A stretch of 15,000 bases of DNA from Stramonita haemastoma (Eukaryota; Mollusca; Gastropoda; Neogastropoda; Muricidae), in NCBI GenBank assembly GCA_030674155.1, contig CM060324.1:55052031-55067030 (forward strand), read 5' to 3'. Positions 9,043-14,988 of the stretch are shown here, piece after piece. The position numbers and the translations under genes were made by a program. Position 1 is the first letter of the stretch. Each line of letters opens with the position of its first letter. The notes below the pieces were generated by a model. It did no database searches. It was not told the origin of the DNA and saw only the letters and a program-made list of their open reading frames with translations.

Positions 9043-9112
9043 TGCGTGCGTGTGTGTGTATGTGTGTGTGTGCGTGCGTGTGTGCGTGTGCGCGCGTGTG
9101 TGTGTGTGTGAG
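9012..9112 (+). repeat. (GT)n / (GTGC)n compound microsatellite
   Basis: GT repeats surround a regular GTGC tetranucleotide block at 9023-9050, followed by mixed GT, GCGT and GCGC. The array is strictly alternating purine/pyrimidine over most of its length. Confidence 0.92.
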
Positions 9113-9185
9113 TGGCCGCAGTTCATTTCCTATCTGCCTGGATAGGACTGTACTGGTGGTAACGGTAACGGCAGTGGTCGTTAGC

Positions 9186-9350
9186 AGACTGCCCCTCCCA
9201 CCCCACCAGCTGTGCTCCGGGGTGGTCCTGATTAAGGGTGGCTCCTATTCCACCCCTTTCTTCCTCCCCTGGACCTGCCAACTATTTACTGTGGCTGACA
9301 ACGAGCCGACAACTGGGCCGCTACCTCTTCTAGGAGTGAAGCAATCCACT
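9186..9350 (+). repeat. Unnamed dispersed repeat, copy 2
   Basis: This copy is collinear with 7594-7735 (see the blocks listed for copy 1). After TGGCTGACAAC it continues GAGCCGACAACTGGGCCGCTAC, so a GCTGACA/GCCGACA doublet already exists here. Copy 3 has a minisatellite at this same point. Confidence 0.65.
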
Positions 9351-9587
9351 ACCCTTTCAGACCTCCAACCCCCACCCCCTCCTCACTATCCCCGCCCCCC
9401 TTGGCTCCTTTCCCCCCATTCCTTTGGCGAGTTCAGTTTCCCCTCGACGCCTCCACGGGGCCTCTGGTTCATAGGAAAAAAGCCGACTATCCATCACTGA
9501 CTGACAGATAGTCACTGGCACTAAGGCTTACTATGCTTAGCTGCAGTTCAGCAGATTTTACAAGTCATTGGGGTTGTTAGTTTTATT
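9351..9587. other. C-rich spacer, no gene recognised
   Basis: This is pyrimidine-rich DNA with a long + strand frame that is simply the continuation of the upstream Cys/Val repeat frame. Nothing further could be supported. Confidence 0.5.
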
Positions 9588-9619
<32 letters not shown>

Positions 9620-9660
9620 CTTCCTCTCTCTCTCTCTCCCCCCCCTCTCTCTCTCTCTCC
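9588..9660 (+). repeat. (CT)n microsatellite with interruptions
   Basis: CT repeats are broken by TTCT, TTCCT and CCCCCC. This is the complement of the (GA)n motif seen at 4035 and 4972. Confidence 0.95.
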
Positions 9661-9876
9661 TCTTCCACCAACCAGCTTTCAGATGTCTAATGCCTTTTTT
9701 TTCTTTCTTTAGTTGCCTTCTTAATAATATGTCATCTCCACATCTCAAACTCCCCTCATCCAATTCCATGTCCAAAATGCATTGTTCCCCATGTTGACCT
9801 CAACACAACTGAACGTCAGGTCGTAAATCTGTTGCTATAGTTTCTCACAGATCCGTCAGTTCTGACAGTCTTCAAG
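9661..9876. other. Short spacer, no gene recognised
   Basis: This is pyrimidine-rich then ordinary sequence, and no feature was supported. Confidence 0.5.
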
Positions 9877-9906
9877 CCCCCCCCCCCCCCCCTCTCTCTC
9901 TCTCTT
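9877..9906 (+). repeat. C homopolymer then (CT)n
   Basis: Sixteen C residues (9877-9892) pass directly into about seven CT units. GT-rich sequence follows to 9965. Confidence 0.9.
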
Positions 9907-9965
9907 CTGTGTTATTAGTTGTGTGATGTGTGTGTATGCGCGTGCGTCTGCGTGCGTGTAAGCGC

Positions 9966-10150
9966 ATTTTTGTTTGGATTAGATTTTTGGGTGGTTTTGT
10001 TGTTTTAGTTGTTTTTTTGGAGGAGTATTTTTCTGTGCTGTGCAGTACATACGCAAACTTCACTCTGGGACGTGCACTGTAATGGCAAAACACAGGCATC
10101 TTACCTACGAAAAAAGAAAACAACAAAATAAACAACTAACAACATAAAAC

Positions 10151-10151
<1 letters not shown>
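9966..10151. other. T-rich then A-rich spacer
   Basis: The + strand is T/G-rich up to about 10020 and A/C-rich after 10100. No gene was seen. Confidence 0.45.

Positions 10152-10182
<31 letters not shown>
10152..10182 (+). repeat. (CA)n microsatellite
   Basis: This is a short pure CA tract followed by about 130 bp of A/C-only low-complexity sequence (to about 10315), which looks like a decayed longer array. Confidence 0.9.
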
Positions 10183-10183
<1 letters not shown>

Positions 10184-10479
10184 CCCACCACGCAGCCAAT
10201 CACACTGCTGACACTAGCTGACATCCACCAGACAAGCTATACCACACACACAAAAAACCCACAACCCACAAACCCACTAAACAAAACAACACAAAAAACC
10301 ACCACACACTCACAGTATGGTGTCCAATTATACTTTAAACCCACCATTTCTTTCATTAATCACAGTCTGCAGGGCCATTTCAGCTGTGCACATCCCATCT
10401 AGTTTAGGCACATTATTCACACGTAAATCCACCTACACCCCCCTATCCTCTCAGTCTTCCGAGACCCATAGTGCGTCGT
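10183..10479. other. A/C-rich decayed repeat and spacer
   Basis: Positions 10183-10315 are built largely from ACACA, AAACCC and CCACA words. Positions 10316-10479 are ordinary sequence without a recognised gene. Confidence 0.5.
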
Positions 10480-10728
10480 GTGTGCTGTGTGTAGTGTTGG
10501 TGTGTAGTCAGTGTATGTTCGTCTGTGTGTGATGTTGTGCCCTTTGTGTCTCATTTTTTTTGTGGTATTAATCAGTGTTGGTTGTGTTCTAGGGTTTTTG
10601 TCTAGTGTGTTTGTTGTTGTCTGTTTGTTGTTGTGTTTGTTGTGTGGTGTTGTGGTTGTCGTGTGTGTGTTGTGATGTGTGTATGTAGTGTTGTTTTGTA
10701 TTGTTGTAGTTGTGTGTGATGTAGTGTG

Positions 10729-10797
<69 letters not shown>

Positions 10798-10820
10798 GTG
10801 TGTGTGTGTGTGTGTGTGTA
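10480..10820 (+). repeat. G/T-rich low-complexity region ending in (GT)n
   Basis: TGTTG, TGTGG and GTTTG words dominate 10480-10731. A pure GT tract covers about 10732-10796 and a second short one ends at 10819. It is the opposite strand bias to 10152-10315. Confidence 0.9.
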
Positions 10821-10973
10821 GAGAGTCAAGTCAAACTTTTATTTCCAGATGGTGCATTAAATAAGCAGTGCAGTTGTTTTTTTTCATCACGCCATTTATC
10901 TAAGAAAAACATATTAATCTATTGATAATATAATATATTTGCATATTTGAAAAAGGAAAAACCTTAAGAAGAT

Positions 10974-10974
10974 A

Positions 10975-11005
<31 letters not shown>

Positions 11006-11098
11006 GTGTATGTATGTTGTATGATGTATGTATGTATGTATGTATGTATGTATGTATGTATGTATGTATGTATGTATGTTATGTATGTGTATGTGTGT

Positions 11099-11148
<50 letters not shown>

Positions 11149-11164
11149 TGTGTGTGTGTGTGTG
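10974..11164 (+). repeat. Compound (GT)n-(TATG)n-(GT)n microsatellite
   Basis: GT repeats (10974-11009) pass into about sixteen TATG units (about 11011-11082) and back to GT (11085-11164). The tetranucleotide differs from two GT units by one base, which fits origin by point mutation and expansion inside the GT tract. Confidence 0.95.
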
Positions 11165-11167
11165 CGC

Positions 11168-11467
11168 GACGTTAACAATTGTCACTCTTAGACTTTTGAG
11201 TACTGACAGCTTGGAAGTCTGTGTTTTTACCTCTTCGGTCTTTTCAGAACCTGCAGCTCTTATTTTCTTCCTCTGTTTGTTTCTCACTATCTCACTCAGC
11301 TTGATGTTTAGTTCAACGCGTAGTTGCCTCTTGAACAAGGTGATTATACCCCCCCCCCCAGCATACTGCAAAACCTTTCTGCTTTCCGTTGCCTCATCTC
11401 AGATTTCCTTGATTCGGTTGAGTCTCCTAACTTCGAGTGCCTCTTTGAATCGCAAGAATTGTTTTGA
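11168..11467 (-). pseudogene. Broken lysine-rich reading frame, function unknown
   Basis: Reading the - strand from 11467 to 11168 gives one frame with a single in-frame TGA at 11399-11401. The translated parts on each side are both charged and helix-like (RFKEALEVRRLNRIKEI before the stop, then FKRQLRVELNIKLSEIV and KQRKKIRAAGSEKTEEVK after it). A Gly run in the middle comes from the 11 nt C run at 11349-11359. After 11168 the frame runs into the (GT)n array and becomes His/Thr. I do not recognise a family. It may be a decayed exon or transposon ORF, or chance. Confidence 0.25.
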
Positions 11468-11544
11468 TCACATTAAAAAAACAACAACAACACACACACA
11501 AAATACAGTGCAGTCAGCCGCTCTACTATACCTGCTCTGCTGAC

Positions 11545-11681
11545 TGTATAGTATAGTATAGTATAGTATAGTATAGTATAGTATAGTATAGTATAGTATA
11601 GTATAGTATAGTATAGTATAGTATAGTATAGTATAGTTATTAGTATATAGTATAGTATAGTTATAGTATAGTATAGTATAG
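11545..11681 (+). repeat. (TATAG)n pentanucleotide microsatellite
   Basis: Perfect 5 bp units run from about 11545 to 11636. Slipped units (TTATTAG, TATATAG, TTATAG) follow, then more perfect units up to 11681. The truncated left edge of LINE element A lies immediately after it. Confidence 0.95.
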
Positions 11682-11855
11682 TCAGAATCCAGCAAACCAT
11701 TGGTCCCTACGAAAACCTTCTATCAATCGTAAAGAAGCGTAAACTTAAATGGTACGGGCATGTCACAAGATCAAAAGGACTTGCAAAAACAATACTGCAA
11801 GGCACTGTCCAAGGAGGAAGAAGAAGAGGCAGATCAAGGAAGAGATGGGAGGTCA

Positions 11856-11867
11856 ACATCAGCGAAT
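11856..11867. repeat. Target-site duplication of element B, left copy
   Basis: The 12 bp ACATCAGCGAAT is identical to 12860-12871 and lies directly next to the (TGAG)n tail of element B. The bases before each copy (A at 11855, C at 12859) differ, which fixes the length at 12. Confidence 0.93.
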
Positions 11868-12859
11868 CACTCACTCACTCACTCAGTCCCATGTCCCAAA
11901 GGACGTAGGGGGGACATGAGAGAAGACGCAACAGCGATCTTTTTCCATGCTTCACGATCCTGTGTGGCTAGTAGGAGGTGTTGCAGGGGTTGGGCGGTCC
12001 AGTCTTTGATGTTGTCAACCCATGATTTCTTTTGGCGGCCTCTTCTTCTCTTGCCCTCGACTGTTCCTTGCAGGATGGTTTTTGCTAGGGTGTTGTGTCT
12101 TGTGGTGTGACCAAACCACATCAGCTTTCTCCTCTTTATGGTGGAGAGCAAAGGCTCTTGGGGGCCCACACGCTTTTTGATTTCTTCTTTCACATAGTTA
12201 TTGGTCTTGTGTTCTTTGTATGATATTCTGAGGAGTCTTCTGTGGCACTTGTTCTCGAATGCTTGGATTCTCCTCTCTAACTCTGCTGTCAGAGTCCATG
12301 ATTCACAGCCATATAGGAGGATAGATATCACGAGGGATTTGTAAAGGTGGTATTTGGTGCAGAAGCTGATGTTGTTGCTTCTGATGATCCTCTGGAGTCT
12401 GACTAGAGCAGATGTTGCTGTTGCAATGCGAGCTTTCACTTCATTGTTTGATGTGCCATCTTTTGTTAGGATGGAACCTAAGTATTTGAATTGGCTCACC
12501 TCTTCTAGTATTTCTCCATTCATCTTTATTTCCGTGATGTCATTACTCGCGCTGTTGACCATGATTTTTGATTTCTCTGTACTGACCTCCATGCCGTATG
12601 CGCTCGCTCGATCTGTTAAATTGTCTGTGAGGATTTGCAGTTCTTGTTTGCTGCTGCCCATGAGGTCAATGTCATCTGCAAATCTGAGGTTGCAAAGGGG
12701 TCTTCCACCAATGGAGATGGAAGTGTGGTGGTTTTGCAGTGTCTCTGTCATGATGTTTTCGAGGAAGAGGTTGAAGAGTACAGGTGAGAGAAGGCAGCCC
12801 TGGCGAACCCCAACCGTGGTCTTGAAGAACTCGCTCACGTGATTGTTCATGAAAACTGC
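11868..12859 (-). mobile_element. RTE-like LINE B, 5'-truncated, nested in element A
   Basis: This is a 992 bp insertion on the - strand, bounded by a perfect 12 bp duplication of ACATCAGCGAAT. Its 3' end (low coordinates) is a (TGAG)n tail at 11868-11885. Its 5' end (near 12859) stops inside the reverse transcriptase domain, so the endonuclease and N-terminal RT motifs are missing. This is the usual result of incomplete target-primed reverse transcription. The remaining reading frame is fully open and the duplication is perfect, so the insertion is younger than element A. Homology to element A's protein is clear (about 31 of 47 residues identical in the C-terminal block), but the 3' tails differ, so they belong to different subfamilies. 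Confidence 0.92.
11879..12850 (-). CDS. Reverse transcriptase C-terminal fragment (RTE-like LINE B)
   Basis: This is an open frame of 323 residues and part of a retrotransposon polyprotein that copies LINE RNA into DNA at a nicked target. Residues 13-29 hold the RT motif VGVRQGCLLSPVLFNLF. Residues 57-60 are FADD, the catalytic aspartate pair box. Residues 93-98 (KSKIMV) and 121-126 (FKYLGS) are the following RT palm/thumb blocks. Residues 179-187 are LYGCESWTL, 203-210 HRRLLRIS and 242-251 KLMWFGHTTR, all typical of the RTE-type C-terminal region. The first Met is only the first in-frame ATG after the truncation and is not a natural start. A full-length protein would be roughly three times longer and begin with an APE-type endonuclease. 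The last residue and the stop (11879-11881) lie in the (TGAG)n tail. No host function is suggested. Confidence 0.92.
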   Translation of the reverse strand: MNNHVSEFFKTTVGVRQGCLLSPVLFNLFLENIMTETLQNHHTSISIGGRPLCNLRFADDIDLMGSSKQELQILTDNLTDRASAYGMEVSTEKSKIMVNSASNDITEIKMNGEILEEVSQFKYLGSILTKDGTSNNEVKARIATATSALVRLQRIIRSNNISFCTKYHLYKSLVISILLYGCESWTLTAELERRIQAFENKCHRRLLRISYKEHKTNNYVKEEIKKRVGPQEPLLSTIKRRKLMWFGHTTRHNTLAKTILQGTVEGKRRRGRQKKSWVDNIKDWTAQPLQHLLLATQDREAWKKIAVASSLMSPLRPLGHGTE

Positions 12860-12871
12860 ACATCAGCGAAT
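12860..12871. repeat. Target-site duplication of element B, right copy
   Basis: This second exact copy of ACATCAGCGAAT marks the 5' junction of element B. The reading frame of element A resumes from within this copy. Confidence 0.93.
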
Positions 12872-12978
12872 GGACAGGCCTAAAACTCAACAAACTTTTG
12901 AGAAAGGCAGAACAGAGAGAGGAATGGAGGGAACTGGTTGTCAAGTCTTCAGGGGTGCTCCCACGGTCGCCAGACTAA

Positions 12979-13015
12979 CGGATAGATAGATAGATCGATC
13001 GATCGATCGATCGAT
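12979..13015 (+). repeat. (GATA)n-(GATC)n tetranucleotide tail
   Basis: About four GATA units are followed by about five GATC units directly after the TAA stop of element A. It is best read as the microsatellite-like 3' tail of that LINE. GATCGATC is self-complementary. Confidence 0.88.
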
Positions 13016-13116
13016 AGTGTAGAGTAGTGTAGTGTAGTGTAGTGTAGTGTAGTGTAGTGTAGTGTAGTGTAGTGTAGTGTAGTGTAGTGTAGTGTAGTGT
13101 AGTGTAGTGTAGTGTA
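13016..13116 (+). repeat. (AGTGT)n pentanucleotide microsatellite
   Basis: About twenty 5 bp units (also readable as TGTAG) are nearly perfect throughout. They differ by one base per unit from the TATAG array left of element A. Confidence 0.95.
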
Positions 13117-13185
13117 AAACCGGCCTAGTCTTTAATCTGCGCCACTAGCCAGACAGCTAGCTCTGAGCTGGCCCCTAGTTACTTG

Positions 13186-13250
13186 CAGTACAACTTGAGT
13201 TCCCCTTCTCTTCAGCTGGAACCTGCTATCTCTTTACAGTGGCTGACAGC
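13186..13250 (+). repeat. Unnamed dispersed repeat, copy 3 (partial)
   Basis: TTCCCCTTCTCTTCAGCTGG, AACCTGCTATC and TTTACAGTGGCTGACA match in order the 3' half of copy 2 (TTCCACCCCTTTCTTCC, GACCTGCCAAC, TTTACTGTGGCTGACA). The 5' half with GGTGGTCCTGATTA is absent. Confidence 0.55.
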
Positions 13251-13530
13251 TCTCAAAGACAGCTCTCAAAAACAGCTCTCAAAGACAGCTCTCAAAGACA
13301 GCTGACAGCTCTCAAAGACAGCTGACAGCTCTCAAAGGCAGCTGACAGCTCTCAAAGACAGCTGACAGCTCTCAAAGGCAGCTGACAGCTCTCAAAGGCA
13401 GCTGACAGCTCTCAAAGGCAGCTGACAGCTCTCAAAGACAGCTGACAGCTCTCAAAGGCAGCTGACAGACCTCAAAGGCAGCTGACAGCCCTCAAAGGCA
13501 GCTGACAGCTCTCAAAGGCAACTGACAGCA
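13242..13530 (+). repeat. Minisatellite, 20 bp unit derived from a 13 bp unit
   Basis: The first units are 13 bp (AGCTCTCAAAGAC). From about 13300 the unit becomes 20 bp, GCTGACAGCTCTCAAAGRCA, that is, the 13-mer plus AGCTGAC. Roughly eleven 20 bp units follow, nearly identical, alternating between G and A at one position. The array starts exactly at the GGCTGACA block of dispersed repeat copy 3, so it expanded inside that element. Confidence 0.93.
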
Positions 13531-13945
13531 AAGACAACCCACTTTTTTCATACGAAACCGGCAGTTGGGTGTTAAGTACACCCGAGGATAGTCGCCCACC
13601 CTGCCTCTCCGTGTCATCAGCTTTGTGTTACCTCGTTTCCTCCAGATCGTTTCTTTGTGCTGCTGGGGATCATTGCTTGGTCACAAACAGCGCTTCAGTT
13701 TTCTTCCTGGGCTTTTTTTGCTTTATACCGTTCTCTCGTCTCTTTTTTTCGAGCTATCAAGCGGTACAGTAAGGCGTGTTTTCACCCTGTCAGACCATGC
13801 TCTCTCCAGCAAGGCTCTCTGATTTCCTTTTGTGTCCCTCCTTAGAGCCTCGGAGGGAAGGAAGTATTGCGGATAGTGTCTCATGAACTGGGTGGTGGTT
13901 GACGGCATTGAAATTAGATTCTTTACTTTTGGGATATCATCATGA
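13531..13945. other. Interval without recognisable gene
   Basis: Pyrimidine-rich frames of 60-67 codons overlap one another on the + strand and show no recognised domain. No mobile element ends were seen. Confidence 0.45.
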
Positions 13946-14010
13946 AAGAGGGAGGGAGAGAGGGAGGGGAGAGAGAGAGAGAGAGAGAGGGAGGGAGGGA
14001 GAGAGAGAGA
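13946..14010 (+). repeat. (GA)n / (GGGA)n microsatellite
   Basis: GGGA tetranucleotide units and GA dinucleotide units alternate in blocks. It lies shortly before the end of the - strand SINE. Confidence 0.92.
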
Positions 14011-14045
14011 ATAATGAACATTTTTTTGCTGTTAAAGCTTTGCAA

Positions 14046-14366
14046 GCAAGCCATGCATGAGCAGCGTCGCCTCTATTTTCGATCTTAAAAAAAATCTTAT
14101 GTCTAAGTGCATTTTGTCACCCTATGAGGGTGGCTTTTGTCTATAGAATTTTGCCAGATATATCTGTTTCGTTGCTGTGGGTTCTTTCACGTGAGCTTAA
14201 AGTATGATGCACACGAGGCCTCGCTCTATCATCTCATCCGAAAGACAAAGCACCGAGACCACACTCATGGTCTAGTGGATGGAGGGGAAAACTTTGGTTT
14301 TAGGCGGGAATAGTACCCAAGACTAAACGGATACGTTATCTCTTGGCCACCGTTCCACCCATATTT
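14046..14366 (-). mobile_element. tRNA-derived SINE, 5' two-thirds, molluscan family
   Basis: Read on the - strand it begins GGTGGAACGGTGGCCAAGAG. The pol III A box lies at 14334-14350 and a decayed B box (GGGTACTATTCCCGCC) at 14303-14318. The body follows with CCACTAGACCATGAGTG, TCTTTCGGATGAGATGATAG, CGTGTGCATCATACTTTAAG, GTGAAAGAACCCACAGCAAC and CTGGCAAAATTCTATAGA. It ends in an A-rich stretch and GGCGACGCTGCTC. I recall this order of blocks from a SINE family widespread in molluscs, whose 3' end matches the copy at 2138-2272. The final hairpin and tail are missing or unrecognisable here. The copy is old, since both promoter boxes carry substitutions. Confidence 0.75.
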
Positions 14367-14408
14367 TTTTTTATGCGGAAAAAAAGAACTGATTTTATCA
14401 AACGCTTT

Positions 14409-14420
14409 TAGCTCAGTGGT
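14409..14420 (+). promoter_or_regulatory. tRNA-type pol III A box
   Basis: TAGCTCAGTGGT fits the A box consensus TRGCNNARNNGG. No matching B box follows at the normal tRNA distance; the 5S-like segment takes its place. Confidence 0.65.
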
Positions 14421-14450
14421 CAGAGCGCTCGCTTTCCACTAGGCCTAGTC

Positions 14451-14501
14451 AAGTTAAGCAGCGTCGAGCGTGGTTGCCAATTGGATGGGTGACCGTTTGC
14501 G
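14451..14501 (+). promoter_or_regulatory. 5S rRNA-like internal promoter segment
   Basis: Compared by eye with the recalled vertebrate 5S sequence, 39 of 51 positions agree with no gap. The conserved parts are AAGYTAAGCAG (5S A box), GTCG (intermediate element) and TTGGATGGG-GACCG (C box). The first ~48 bases of a 5S gene are absent, so it is not a 5S rRNA gene. Confidence 0.75.
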
Positions 14502-14690
14502 CGCCTTGGCTTCAGTACAGTTCCCCCAGGTCACCCAGCTGTAAATGGGTACCTGCCCTCTTTAGGGTTAGGGAAGGTAAAGCAGCGAGGGAGAGGAGAT
14601 GGCCGCCGCCCTCAACATACTGGCCCCCAGAGAAGCTGAGGTCTCTGACGCCTCGTTCCCCTACGACCACACAGGATATGGCACACTTTT

Positions 14691-14880
14691 ACCTTTTGCT
14701 ACATCACTGATGCCATATTAATTCATATCTAAGCACATAGAGAAAGGAATTGCTGTGCTGCCTTGATTTCACTGATGGAGACTGATACTGCTAGGTCTGA
14801 TTCACCCGACACAAGAAAGTACCTACTCGTAAACAAACTACCATCGCTCTACTCTCCTCTGTCTATCATGAATTTCTAAC
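14691..14880. other. Spacer, no gene recognised
   Basis: Ordinary sequence lies between the chimeric SINE and the terminal G-rich tract, and no feature was supported. Confidence 0.45.
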
Positions 14881-14914
14881 GGGGCGGTGGGGGGGGGGGA
14901 GGAGGGGGGGGGGG
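14881..14914 (+). repeat. G-rich tract with long G runs
   Basis: Four G-blocks (4, 12, 2 and 11 or more residues) are separated by C, T or A. This can form G-quadruplex structures. Confidence 0.88.
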
Positions 14915-14988
14915 TGTTTGCCTAGTCAATCAGAGATAAAACAAGTCCTGTTATGAACATTCTTCTTCGTCAAAAACCGGAATGCAGT

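Larger units (their letters stand above)
11684..12978 (+). mobile_element. RTE-like LINE fragment A, split by element B
   Basis: This is the C-terminal end of a non-LTR retrotransposon reverse transcriptase protein on the + strand, in two parts: 11681-11867 and 12860-12978. The left part reads IQQTIGPYENLL, then KKRKLKWYGHVTR, then GLAKTILQGTVQGG and RRRGRSRKRW, ending at NISE. The right part continues WTGLKLNKLL, then QREEWRELVVKSS, and stops at TAA (12976-12978). The KWYGHVTR and LAKTILQGTV blocks are typical of RTE-clade LINE C-termini. No frameshift or stop occurs within either part apart from the insertion. Everything upstream, including the catalytic domain, is missing: the copy is truncated at the TATAG array. 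A GATA/GATC tail follows the stop, as expected for a LINE 3' end. Confidence 0.85.
14402..14690 (+). mobile_element. Chimeric tRNA/5S rRNA-headed SINE
   Basis: The head is in two parts. Positions 14402-14442 look like the 5' half of a tRNA (ACGCTTTTAGCTCAGTGG, then GAGCGCTCGCTTTCC), with a canonical A box at 14409-14420. Positions 14451-14501 align without gaps to the 3' promoter half of animal 5S rRNA. A body follows with CCCAGCTGTAAATGGGTACC, GGGAAGGTAAAGCAGCG, GGAGATGGCCGCCGCCCTC and GAGGTCTCTGACGCCTCG. The 3' end is placed near 14690 by loss of recognisable body and is uncertain. No target-site duplication was identified. It is a non-coding retroposon transcribed, if at all, by RNA polymerase III. 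Confidence 0.7.

Noticed and set aside
11468..11700. Two 75-codon Tyr/Leu/Thr-rich - strand frames.
   Set aside because: A 5 bp unit gives a 15 bp coding period that stays open in some frames. They are translations of the TATAG array.
12354..12842. 162-codon + strand frame.
   Set aside because: It is the antisense shadow of the reverse transcriptase frame on the - strand, which has recognisable motifs. The + frames at 11760-12110 and the - frame at 12672-12944 mix parts of both LINEs across insertion junctions.
14402..14470. Intact tRNA gene.
   Set aside because: The A box and D-arm are present, but the anticodon stem does not pair and no T-arm or B box follows. The sequence turns into 5S-like DNA.
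14451..14520. 5S rRNA gene.
   Set aside because: Only the 3' promoter half aligns. The first ~48 bases are absent and the segment is followed by a SINE body, not a terminator.
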